Assembly (NCBI GenBank): GCA_005784505.1
Contig: VCAZ01000126.1
Span: forward strand, 330,001-394,000
DNA: 64,000 nt
Reading direction: 5' to 3'
DNA from: Bagarius yarrelli
Lineage: Eukaryota; Chordata; Actinopteri; Siluriformes; Sisoridae
The first letter of the stretch is position 1. Each line of letters starts with the position of its first letter. Below, piece by piece: positions 39,031 through 50,747 of the stretch. Made by a program: the position numbers and the translations under genes. The notes beneath the pieces are model-generated. The model was given only the letters and a program-made list of their open reading frames with translations, was not told where the DNA came from and did not search any database.

Positions 39031-39056
39031 GTCTGTCTGTCTGTCTGTCTGTCGTG
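38443..39056. repeat. GATA/GACA (Bkm-like) compound microsatellite with internal duplication
   Basis: About 600 bp of TCTA and TCTG tetranucleotides (GATA and GACA on the other strand). Two non-repeat islands, 38551-38650 and 38859-38960, are near-identical: 'gtgctgccacctgttgc' followed by 'aaaacatttttataccccttt' variants. They are offset by 308 bp, so a unit of island plus tetranucleotide runs was duplicated in tandem. The Tyr-Leu-Ser-Ile open frames are artefacts. Confidence 0.93.
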
Positions 39057-40028
39057 TAGGTTACATTTGATTTCAGTCGTATATCTCATAAATCTCACTT
39101 TATTTCCTAACATGTTTTTAGGTTTTACCTAAGATGTTATGAACTTTTTGCAAGCTCACCAGTTTCGGATTGTTAATTGGTGTTGTCACCACTTTCAGGC
39201 TCACTAAAGGAAATCATGATGGACACAGCAGACATGCAAAAATGCCAAGAGCTGTTTTTTTCTGCCTGCATCAGCTCGAAACGATTGCCTTTGATTATAT
39301 CTCTCGTTTCCGACAGCAGGTCAGGGTGTCCGAAACGAGTCTCCGTGGGCTTGTTGAATGAATTCCGCATATTTTGTTCTCGGATGATGTCCTCTCGTTT
39401 CTCTATCTGTCCGCTTAATCAATAAATCCTTTCCAAACTCGCCTCAGTTACCTAGAAGTCTTCATTTATATGTCCAGCAACCCGCGACAGTGAAATCAAG
39501 CTCCACTTGCTTTCTTGCTTAACCCTGATGCCAAATGATAGCCGTGTTCATTAGATCTTTATCAATGGCTTAGGAGATACCGAGCTGGGAAAGCAAGCGT
39601 ATTTTGCGATCCACTCATTTTTTTTTTTTTTTTTCTTTTTTTTTTTGAGGTGCATGATTTATCTCCAGTCTCTTCTTCCCTTTGTGGCAGCGTTATTAGA
39701 GAACATGAAGGCGGAGAGGGCAATGTAATGAGAAATATCATTGTCTCCTCATGTTCCTCCCTGCGCCGACAGTGTACAATCCATCTCACTGACACTCACC
39801 TAGTTAACGTTTTTATCAGCAGACCAGAAATTTCAGCCCTGTCCTCCAGGTGGGACTGGAGGCCCTCTGCTACTAGTTTGGATAAAGTTGAACTATCGGT
39901 AAGCGTCAGACTTATTTCTTTTTGAGTGATGACTTGGAAGGGAATGACTCCACTTAAGCGAGGCTTTTGATCGAAGACATTGAGGTTTCATCCATTAATC
40001 TGGTATTGTAATACACTTAGGTTTACCA

Positions 40029-40335
40029 CCTTAAATTTTGTTCCACATATTATGTAAATGATACTACAATTTTAATACAGTAATAATACCTTAAATGTAA
40101 ATTGATAACACAATTACCATTAACCACCTTAATTTTTAATTCCACCTTAAATATAAATACATATGTTCCAGTTACATTTATTACTTTAAATTTAAATTCC
40201 ACCTTAAAAATAAATGCAGCTTTTGTTACAGTGACATTTGCAATTTTTCATTTGAATTCCACCTTAAATGTACATGAATATTACAGTAACAATTCCACCT
40301 TTATCTTAAATTCCACCTTATATGTTTCTCCATTT
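40029..40335. repeat. ~57-bp tandem repeat, about five copies
   Basis: The motif 'ccaccttaaatgtaaat' and variants recur at about 40027, 40087, 40142, 40199, 40259 and 40313, i.e. every 54-60 bp, with similar AT-rich text between. A 57-bp period equals 19 codons, which explains the open frame with repeating FNSTLNI/LNSTLKI-like motifs at 40102-40344. Confidence 0.82.
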
Positions 40336-41386
40336 CTGGTCTGATATCTTTAAGGTTAATCTTCATAAAAACAATGCAAGACTTTCTTCTAGAATAATTA
40401 TATATTTTGATGTTTGAATTAAGTTTGGGAATTTATTTCACCCCTGAGGGACGGTCAGTTTTTTTCTGAAAGGTTTTTGAACCCATTGAGTCAGCACTAC
40501 CGGGCGTCAGTAGTTAACTGACCATAGACTGCAGTAGAGAACCATAGACTGCGGTAAAGAGCATAAACCCCAAGAAATGTGTTTAGATTGTGGTACAAGC
40601 TGTGCTGTGTCCAGACAAGGTGGGTTTTTTTTTTTACGTGAGAATAGCGGCTGCATCTTCCTAAAACCAGTGAAGGGGGACGGAGAGCGTGACCCAAGTC
40701 CATTTCTGCTGGTTAAAAATCGAGACATGAGGCTGCATTCTGAATCATCTGAAAAGGTTTGATGGAGCTGGCTGTGAGATTAACAAGATCTTGGAGTAGT
40801 AGCTGTTTGACATGATCAGGAAGATAAAGTCTTGACGGTATATAGAATAAAGCGTGCAGTTGTTGAAATTTGGTCTGTTATGGTCAAGTGGTCCTTGAAA
40901 GGCAGCTGAAGGTTCCTGGCTGTCTTGGTTGGCCTGAGTGTGTTTGAGACTAGCTGTAATGCGAGATGGTTGATTGAGGAGCACAAAGAGGCTTTCACAC
41001 TTATCTCTACCTAAATAGAGCTCTGCAGCTGTGATTTACTCTGTAAGTCTCTACTTAAGCAATTTTGGCCTGTAGCGCTGTCCATGTCATCTCGGCACAG
41101 ATTGTCATTGCACAGATTGCTAATTAGCTGAATCATAATATTGTCATATAGCTCCAATCTTCAATCTGCAGTCATGGCGCTATGTTTGGACCTAAGTCTA
41201 TACTTCACCTACAGTGGATTTTTCTATTATTAAGACCTTTTTTTGACTTCGGAGGCTTGTAGTCAACATTTGTAGTGGATAAAAGTTCTGGTTTTCAACT
41301 TTGATAAAATTTTTGATCAACTTCAAATATTGACTAGTATACGTTAAACTTGAAGTATAAATCAAGCATACTGCATCAGTTTAGAC

Positions 41387-41600
41387 TATCAGGAGGGATA
41401 GCGAATATATTGGTAGAACGATGTTAGAAATGAAGCTACCAGGCAGAAGGCAAAAAGGAAGACCAAAGAGGAGGTATATGGATGCGATAAATAAGGTTAG
41501 TGGGTGTGAGTGAGGAAGATGTAGAGAATAGGGTTAGGGGGAGACAGATGATTTGCTGTGGCAACCCTTCAAAGTGAACAGCCGAAAGGAAAAGAAGAAG
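41387..41600 (+). mobile_element. 5'-truncated non-LTR retrotransposon (LINE) 3' end with perfect target duplication
   Basis: The + strand encodes RRDSEYIGRTMLEMKLPGRR and then QKGRPKRRYMDAINK, the extreme C-terminus of the reverse-transcriptase polyprotein found again at 54.7 kb. The 3' end is 'cagccgaaaggaaaagaaga', a short microsatellite-like tail. The insert is flanked by an exact 19-bp direct repeat, atactgcatcagtttagac, at 41368-41386 and 41601-41619. This marks it as a target-primed insertion. Only 214 bp were inserted. The clade (RTE-like or another non-LTR lineage) cannot be settled here. Confidence 0.92.
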
Positions 41601-42545
41601 ATACTGCATCAGTTTAGACAGGCCTAGTAGGCCCAGCGGATCGGATCAAACAGGGCGGCGTTCGTAAACACAGCTCGTCTGTTTGATCTGCTGCTTTACA
41701 ACCCACGTCCTCCCCATCTCCTCCTTTAATTTTCGACTTAAACAATGTCATTCTGTTGTCAATGTTTCATGCTCTGTTCTGGGGAGATTTTTGCTGCACT
41801 CCTATTCTTAAAATAGAAGGGTCGCCACCAAAAGATGCTGCTGTTTCCCTGTCTGGGACTTTTTATGGCGCTCATGGAAAGACAGGGAATTTAGAATTGA
41901 AAAGAATCATACCGCCAAATGTAAACTTTAAACATGGCAGTAAAAAGTCGACCTAAAGGTTTCCTATTTGTTAGCAATTTTTTAACCTAAGAGTACCTGA
42001 ATGCACCGGTGTAAGCGTGCTGGCAAGAACAATGTCTGGCATCAATTTGAACACTGGATATCTTGTCTTTGTGGTGTTTTTAATTAAATTTGGTTCAACA
42101 AGTATTTGCAGATCATCGTATTCTGTTTTTATTTACATTTTACACAATGCCCAAACTGGAGTTGGAGTTGGGGTTTGTAGCAACACGAGAAATATTTAAA
42201 TATAAAAGTCTTTCCACAAAGCTAATTGAGTGTTTTGCACTGGAATACAGTGATGATCAGCACTCATGACAGTCTTGACATTCGTCCTTCTCTGTTTTCA
42301 TAGCTGTCCTGATTTAGTAATGAACACCAAACTTCTGTGAACTGGTTTTGACTAAAGATTTGTCACCCATCCAAGCCGAGAGGTGTAATGACATTGCTTT
42401 GCCGTTTATTATTGATTAGCGTGCGGATGCAGTGTCCTTTTGCATATCGATCTCTGAGAAAGTTTGTTTTTCCTATGTTTTTTCTCTCTTTTTTTTCTTA
42501 TTTATTTGGGGTGGTAATCAGATTCAGTGGCCCAAGTCAACAATT

Positions 42546-42818
42546 GAGGGTCTTTCTGTGTGGAGTTTGCATGTTCTCCCCATGCTTGCGTGGGTTTATT
42601 CCAGGTTCTCCGGTTTTCTTCCACAGTCCAAAAACATGTATGTTAGGTTGATTGGTAATTGGTGTGTGTGGCCCTGTGATGGACTGGCGACCTGTCCAGG
42701 GTGTACCACTCCTGCCTTTTGCTCTTTTAGAGACGGCTGGGACAGACTCCAGCAGATCCCTGTGACCCCGAATTAGGGAATAAGCAGGTATAGAAGATAA
42801 AACGAATGAAAATGAACA
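42546..42818 (+). mobile_element. tRNA-derived SINE, 5'-truncated
   Basis: It is the same family as at 33.07 kb: 'gtgtggagtttgcatgttct', 'ttccacagtccaaaaacatg', 'ccctgtgatggactggcgac' and 'agacggctgggacagactcc', then a tail ending in 'gaatgaaaatgaac'. The tRNA-like head with the A box is missing. Open frames over 42388-42776 are chance. Confidence 0.9.
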
Positions 42819-43676
42819 AATGTAATGTTTGTTCTTCCGTTCGTGTGTTCATTAACGTGTTTGATGTTTGTGAGACAGTCGATCATTTTAATTGAAAAAA
42901 ATAATAAATCCCATCAAGATTAAAGAACAATTTAGAATTTTTGCTGTCTATTTCATTGTTTCATTATTATCTGCTGTCTTAAAGCAGTCACATTTTGCTG
43001 GTTGCAATTTGATAAAACATGCAGTTCTAATAAATAAAAAAAGCATGCAAATGAGAAATAAGATACAAACATAGAAGAAGAGGAATTAAGACTTTAGAAT
43101 AAGAGACAAAGATTATAAAATATTTGGTACAAATTTTAAACCTAATATATTAATTACGTAAGTGTTTATTTAGGACCATTTGCTTAAAAATTGTTATTAC
43201 ATTTTTTACAATATATTTTCAGCTTTATGTAAATGGCAGCAGACAAGCCCGGGTAGGAATGTCTGCTGTTCCTCACAGTACCAGCTGTACTGTCGTAATT
43301 TAATTCTAAAAAATCTGTGAAATCACAACCCTTTCTATTCCTCTGGTGGTTTTCTTCCATTTCACTAAAGTGTAAATGTATCACGCCGCATGCTTGTTTG
43401 TGGCAGTCGTTGGAGTCTGGCGAAGGTTCTGAGACACAGTTCTACTTTTTTTTTCTTATTTTGGTTTAATTTCTACAGGGAATCACAGTGGCATAGTTTT
43501 ATTCCAGCGTTCGCGTTGCGGTGTTGTTGTTTCACAAGTTCAAATCGTATGGAAATGACTGGAAGAGTTCACATGATTAGTTTCCTGACTGAAAGCTGTA
43601 TTTAGAGTAGATCATCAGGGAGGGTGAGAATTATGAGAGACAAGGATGTAGTGCATATACACTGGTTTGCCAGCAA

Positions 43677-43945
43677 TCTATCGACTAATAAATATACACT
43701 CAAAGGGCAATTTACTAAATAACACCCAAAGACCTGGACATGTATTTTATGTAGCCTGTTTTGTAGATACTCAGTTAAGGTTCTTGTCATACATCAGAAT
43801 GATGAAAATCCTAAACGTGTGGGTTTCACCATGGCAGGGTTGGTGGTACCAGATGGGCTGGTTTAAATCTTTCTGAAATTGCAATCCATTGGGATTTTTA
43901 CACAGTCTGGACAGCTCACACTGAATCTGTAAATCTTTCAGGAAC
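43677..43945 (+). mobile_element. Tc1/mariner-superfamily fragment, family D (DNA-binding region)
   Basis: The segment 'ggttggtggtaccagatggg' followed by 'ctggtttaaatctttctgaa' and 'ttgggatttttacacagtct' corresponds to the helix-turn-helix part of a common fish Tc1-like transposase (pattern VVGARRAGLSISETADLLGFS). The upstream part resembles the start of that element. It is heavily mutated and truncated. The assignment rests on recollection of the consensus. Confidence 0.65.
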
Positions 43946-44440
43946 TTCTGGCTTTGGAAATTCTGAACAGCTTCATGAAGGCAGCTCTTAAACGTCGTGC
44001 ATTACATGCGCATTATCAGCATATAGATGTGTTATCTGTAACAGGGACGTGTTTGATGTGTGTATGGGATCCACTGTATGCCACTGAATCACTCTTTACA
44101 TGCGGGGAGAGCAGAAAGCAACGGAGACAAATGCACATAGTTTTGACTTGAAGATCAAATCAGTTCAAATCAGGAATCTAAAGGCTTTAGAGGCTTCAGC
44201 TTTCTAGTCGGTGGCTGTTGTCACGTAAACACCAATAGACAATACAAAAAATTGATTCAAAATTAACAGTAAGAATAAAAATATATTTGATAGAAAAGCA
44301 GTATAAAATATGCGTGCAGTTGTGTGTAATTAGTGCAATATATATTTAAAAACCTAGCTAAGGAATTTAGTTTTTGTAGAAATGTGTTGGGGAAAAAAAA
44401 CAACCTGTAGTTCTATTACCGAAATGTCTTTTTCGAATAA

Positions 44441-44462
44441 AAGTTAAAAAAAAAAAAAAAAA
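44441..44462. repeat. Poly(A) tract
   Basis: About 18 A residues followed by 'caacaac'; no retrocopy is recognised upstream. Confidence 0.7.
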
Positions 44463-46879
44463 CAACAACTAATAACCATGACTAATGTAGCTATTAGAAA
44501 GTTTTTCTTGACAGTTTTAATTAGTGTGCAGCAAAATTCCAGCATAAAGTTTTTGCAGTTATTGATAGAAGCTGTTTTGGGCAAACAACCAGAGTATGTA
44601 CACACTCAAGACCAGAAAATGTTTTATATACTCTAACTTAGGCCAACTGGCACTTTAGAATAAGGTTGGACCCCAAACCTGCTCCAAAACAGCCCACATA
44701 GCAATTTTAGGCAATAAACAGGGCAAAAAAGTTGTTGTATAATCCTAACATTTAAAAAAATGTGGCTTGGCATGAGGTTCACCATCTCAGAAAAAAAACC
44801 TTTTTATAAGAAATGAGAAATGATTTAAAAGGAATTAAAGGAACAAGGCAATGACGTTAGTATCAAGATCTTAACTTTTAGTTCTGCCGAAGACAGCACT
44901 TCTGACTGACGCTGAAGTCTTAAAGAAAAGCCTTCACATCCTTTTATTCTGACCCTGGCCCACGACTGAAAATAAATCACTAAGAAAAGTTAGGTGAGGT
45001 CATATTATTTAAAGAGATAATAAAGGCATAATATCTAAAGCCGTTCGCTGTGAATGGTCTATCAACGACATGACTGCCAGTCAACTTTTTCTTTTGTAAC
45101 GATATAATTAAAGAAGATTAAGCATTTTAAAGCCTCTTCGGCAGGAGAGCTGTAGAGACTCGCCATCTCCTCTGGCCTTCAATGTAATTTACCAAGGTGC
45201 TCCAGTCATTATCTTCCATTGGCCCAGTAATCTAATGGCAGCTCTATTCTTTTGGAGACAACCTGCAATTAGTATCTCTCATTTTTTTTTATATCTCTTG
45301 TCACACCTAGCCATTGACAGAATTGGGCCAAGTCTTGGTTTAAGCAAAGTTTAAAAAAACTTTAAATAGCTTTTGAAGGTTTAAGGATTTGATTAGAAAT
45401 TACAGATTAATCTTATAAAAAAAAAAGCTATTGGGCTGATAAGTACTGATGTTTATATATTAAAAATGAACTTGCCATCCGTTCAAAGGTACACTTCCCG
45501 ACTAATACTAATAACGTTTAATAATTGACAAAAAAAATACCTCGCATTAAGGCAAGGCCTTAGCAAACGTGTATTTATTTACTAAAAAACACTTTAAAAG
45601 GCTGATGTCTGGTCTTTAATTTTTGTTTGCATTTGATAGACACGTTACTGCCCACCGTAAAGCCTAGGGTCAGTCTTCAAACTGTTGCTTTAAATAGTGC
45701 AGGGTCCCTATGCATAACCTCAACTGCTCAGCTGTATAAATACCTTTCAAATGCTTTAAAAATGCTAAATGTGAAAACTTGCCGAAGGATGAACTGATAT
45801 CATAGACTTATGATTACCGAAGATCTCCAAATTCCCTTGTTAATTTCTGGTGTGGGAATGCCGCAGTTTTTTTTATGTATTTTCCAGCAATCATGGCAGT
45901 TTCCTCATATTGAAACAACACGATGTCCCTGCAGTGGACTGCTGTTCCACCCAAAGTATATTACTGCCTACCACTTAATGTTCTCAGGAGACTTCAGACC
46001 CACCAGGACCCTGACTATTCATGATGTATGTCTAAACTCGGTAACTGCTTGCTTGGCTTGATATCCCAGCAGGCTCGAAAATAGAGCTGAAGGATGAATG
46101 ATGGTAGCTTTTATTCCATTCCAACATTTGAGCATTTGATGTCGAGACATGAAAGAGAGAATATTTTACTGAAACTCAAAACATTTTGGCACTCCAATAC
46201 AATGATTTTTTTTCTAATGTCTTATATAAAGCAGATTTATTCGTGAAGTAATCTTAACACTGTTATTTAGAAAGTCATCCATCTACATTTTTCACTTTAT
46301 CCAGGTGTAAAAGGTTCAGACAGCTGCCCAGACCCGCCTTGATTGCCAGTTTGGTGCCTGTCAGTACCGCTCTGCCCACCGGGAATGTCACCCCTGAATT
46401 ATCTTGTTTTATTGTAGGCATTGTTTTCTTCCAGTCCACATCCCACCCTTGCAAGTTCCTACCGTGTGGTTACGATGAAGGATGGCTGCAGCTCAACAAG
46501 AGAGGGACACATGACATAGGGTTGTCTCTTTTCTAGTAAGCCTCTTTTTGTGAATCCCATTTGAAATCTTCAATTCCCGAGTGTTTGGTCAGCATCTGTG
46601 GGCTTTCCTTCACTTAATTGTAGACCCCATCCATCATCCACTTCTGTTTGAAAAGAGTGCAAAACAACTTACATCTTTTTACCTCCACAGGCTAAAGAAA
46701 GCATGGGGTAATTTTCGTAACACACAGTATGCAAATACATTACAGATTTTAAGAGCGTAGTATTCCAAGCTTAGCGTCCGAAAGAGCCAGACGCCACTTT
46801 GGAATAGAGACTGACTGACGGTGTAAATTGATCAGCGTGAAGGCTTGTTCAGGATGTGATGTGTGTGGGGAATCAGGGA

Positions 46880-47035
46880 ACGCTCTGACTGGCAGGTATA
46901 TTGAGCAGGTGCCGGCCGCAATCCTTTCACCAATAAACTCCTTTGAATTTGCATGTTAATTAGCTGCTATCAGATCTCAGGTTGTTATCGCAAGTTGGGT
47001 GAATTAATCAGCCGCATATGTTGCAGAGCACATTT
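46880..47035. promoter_or_regulatory. Candidate conserved non-coding element
   Basis: A non-repetitive stretch containing an octamer motif ATTTGCAT (46947-46954) immediately followed by TTAATTAG (46956-46963), then 'ctgctatcagatctcag' and 'gtgaattaatcagccgc'. Clustered POU and homeodomain-type motifs with no low-complexity sequence are typical of developmental enhancers. No conservation data are available to me. Confidence 0.35.
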
Positions 47036-48464
47036 TAGGAATGTTTTGTGTTTCTCTTTTCTTTTATGTGTGTGATTTAGAGGTCCGAGGTTTGTTCGAC
47101 CTTTTTTAATGACCCTGGATAGAATAGGACAGTGGATAAGAGGATAAAATGATTAATCAGTCTCCATACTGGCTTTGAAACGTGGGTCGATACATTGAGC
47201 ATAACATCTCCGAAGCTGCTTTTTTTTTCTCTGCTGGGAAAGCCGAAGTAGTCGTATTGCTCACTTCTCTTTTATCTGGTCCAATCAGCCTGTGTTGATA
47301 GTTCACATCAGTAATAAGGAACGAGGTCAAAATCTGATGTCATCTCTACTTAAAAGGTAGCAGTTTCTTTGCAGTATCTCTCTCTTCTGCTGGTTCATGC
47401 TAGTCAGGTTCGAACATTTACATGTGTACAATTCCTTAAGTCAGGGTTTGGTTTTTTTTACATCAATTCTTGCTCTTCTTTATTATAGACATAAGTATGT
47501 ATTATTGGCTTATCAGGCACACTCAAGTGGCTATATAGAGTGTGTGTAAATATATACTTCTTTAGGAGTTTTTATTATATAATAAAATGCTGTATTACAG
47601 CAACCTTAAGCACAGTTAGCAAAGACAAATATTTTTATTTTTATCTTATCTTTACACACTGGAGAATTAATTTCTCCTGGTTTTTAGTATGTACTGTATG
47701 TGTTATGCTTTGCGACTATAAATTCAGTGCAGTTTGTGTCACACATGTAGATGTAGGATGCTTCTCCAAAGATTATTATTTTATTTTAAACATATTTTGG
47801 AATTGATTGTAACATTTTATATGAAGGAGATCCGACATTTGGCTTTCGTAGCACACCCATAAGCGCTGCATCAATGTTTTATCAAAAACAACGCTGGAGA
47901 ATTTCTGAAGCTCGGAGCTGACATAAATTTTTCAATATAAAATAGGTTTACATTCCACGTGTCTGTGAATTTTCTGAGACTTCTTGTCTTTCTTTACTTT
48001 GGCCTGCTGTATTCGAGAGGTTTGAGCTTTTAAGCTAAGCTCCAACCCGTTTTACCCCAACCCGTTATAAAACAATATAAATGTAAAAATCAAACCATAT
48101 TAATACATTTTATGCACTGACACTTATGAATTAATAACTCATTAATAACTCAGTAATAACTGAAACCTCTACAGCTATAGTTATAAAGGGTCTATGCAGG
48201 TAGCAAAGCTAAGTCCATTTTAAGTATCATGCCAGTAAAAAACTGTCTTATAAAACCTTTCGAAAGTATAATACAATGAGTATCAGGTTTTATTCTGTGT
48301 TACTATAGAAATTATTCACATAATGCTTATGACTATGTTATATGGGTTCTATGTAAAGATATTATAATGTCATTTTATATACTGGAAATGTGATGCTCCT
48401 TGAAAAATGTATATATGCAATACTTATGTATGCTTTATAAAGGCTTTATTCAGAAACGGTATAA

Positions 48465-48467
<3 letters not shown>

Positions 48468-48531
<64 letters not shown>
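48468..48531. repeat. (TA)32 tract
   Basis: An uninterrupted AT dinucleotide run of about 64 bp in the last intron. Perfect TA runs of this size can extrude cruciforms and stall replication. Confidence 0.95.
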
Positions 48532-48534
<3 letters not shown>

Positions 48535-48963
48535 TATGATGTTATTTTAGTACAATAAATATGTTTATGAATAGATTATTATAACCATATTAACATGCTA
48601 AACACGAGTCTCTATAAAATGACTTTCATTCTTTTATTTGTTGTTAGCTGTTATAACAGCCCTATTTAGCCTATGTTCAGATAGAGCATTACTAAACTGT
48701 TTTAATGAATATCAAACTAGTAACTAGAGAAGCAAACATTTTTATGCAACATTTTCTATAAAAAAAAATAGAATAAAACTTTATTTTCAGTTGGGGAAAA
48801 TGTAGCTATATCGATGTTGGGGTGTTTTTTTCCGTTTACAAGAATGATGGTAAAGATAGCACATCCCGCAGTAAAAAAGAAAGGTGAGCTTAAAGGACAT
48901 AAGTAGCTCATCAGTGAATGAGCCTGACACCATTCTGCCAACCACACTGGGAGATAACAGTCC

Positions 48964-48988
48964 AACACACACACACAGACACACACAC
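48964..48988. repeat. Short CA microsatellite
   Basis: An interrupted CA run of about 25 bp ('cacacacacacagacacaca'). Confidence 0.85.
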
Positions 48989-50747
48989 TTTAACCCTGCT
49001 GGGGCAATTACAAGCTATTATCGGTCATAAGGAACAGCAAAGCACCGGCATCATGAGTTTCTCCCTGGTGTGGGTGAAATGCTTTTGCTTCTCTCCAGCA
49101 CGCTAAAAATCCATTATCAGTCAATCGATTAATTAATTTTTCCCTCTAATTGAAACTAAGGGTTGCAGAAAGCATATCATTTTGCGAGGGCTGTAATGGA
49201 AGTAATGCGGTAATTAGGCATGATGGGATGTCTGTTAAGACCGCAGTATGTTCCTTTAACTTATGAGAATGGGGGGAAAAAAACTATTGAGTGTGTTATA
49301 CAATTTAAAAGCGATGCATTAGGTACAATAACAATACATGTTTGTCATCTGAAATATTAATTTTTTATGATTATTATTGTATATATAATTATAGAATTTA
49401 ATTATATGGTTAACAGCAAAATCAAAACCAATAAAAATAGTTTGTTGTGCATCATATCACACTCAATGTTTAAACGTTTGCAGAGATTTTAAAGGCATTT
49501 GATTGGTTGGTAGTCCGGAGTAGGTGTTAATACAGTATTTCAATGCTTATGGATTATTGTTATATAAGGAAAGAAACTGTGACCTTTTTTTGTTCTGCTG
49601 GTTGAAAGTCTCTTCACATCCCAATAGCAAACATTAAGTTAAGACTTATAAATGTATTTAATTGTCTTTATATATTCTTTGGGAAATGTAGTACCAAGAA
49701 ATGTTTATCCAATCGAAATGTTCACTCCGTTTTCATGCTGGAGTCTAGTACAGGAGGCAAAGGGTCTGTAAGATGATGTCATGACTGCAGTATTTCTTTT
49801 GGACAGGTAGGAATATGGTGTGTTTGGAGTTTGGTGTGTTTTGATAGTAACTCATAGCTTATGTAGTTTGTGTAACTCTAAGAATTAGTTTAACTACAGC
49901 AGCAGCGAGTAATCCGGTCTTTTTTTACCTGTGAATGACACATGATGTACGTATTTTAATATATTATATATTTATATATTCGAGTATTTACTTATTTATT
50001 TATGGGGGTTTTTTTGGGTTTTTTTATTAAACTCGAGCAATATTTTAAGTGCTCACAGGCAAATGTGTTTAAATGTACTTTACCTTCACCCACATGCTCA
50101 TATGGCGTCTGGATTTCCACAGATATTCAGAACTCCATTCCCAGGCTTCCTCATCTGTCTGGACATCTGGTGTTTATCTCATGTTTCTGTCATAAGACCT
50201 ATTCAGGCATATAATTACTAAATTAACACCCAACCCAAATGTCAATCCTGATAGTGATGCTTAGTTTTTCCCCCTCAGTCATTATAACAAGTGGTAATCT
50301 TGGGATTCGGAGTCTATTAGAAACAAATCTATGATAATTCCTGTGCTGATTGGCAAGGGCACAACTCACCTGGGTTGAGTGTTGTGGTTTGAACAAGAAC
50401 TCAAATCTAACCAGCCCACACCTCCAGGGGGACATACACTCGATTAGCAACAACCTCTTACAGCTGTTTCACAATAACTTTTTTTTCTCTTGAACAAACA
50501 TTTCACCCGTAGACCTCCAAATAAGTGATTTATGTGAATACACTAGAGCTAAAACTAGAGCGGGATTGCGGCAATAATATGGACAAATGAAAACTTTTAT
50601 GCAATGCAAAGAAAGAAACTATAAACAGAAGATCTCAGGGTCAGGGATTAAAATGAGACATCTATTTTTTATTCATCTAAAACAGAATATTGAATGAAGC
50701 TGTTTTCCCTCAGCCACTCGACTAATAAAACCAATGATGGGCAATAA

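Noticed and set aside
38295..39132. Overlapping Tyr/Leu/Ser/Ile/Cys-rich frames up to 140 codons.
   Set aside because: They are translations of GATA/GACA tetranucleotides.
39170..39425. Overlapping frames of 63-82 codons on both strands after the GATA/GACA block.
   Set aside because: No domain, splice context or composition bias supports coding; the stretch is simply low in stop triplets.
40102..40344. 80-codon frame with repeating NSTLN motifs, suggestive of a glycosylated repeat protein.
   Set aside because: It is an artefact of a 57-bp (19-codon) tandem repeat without coding support.
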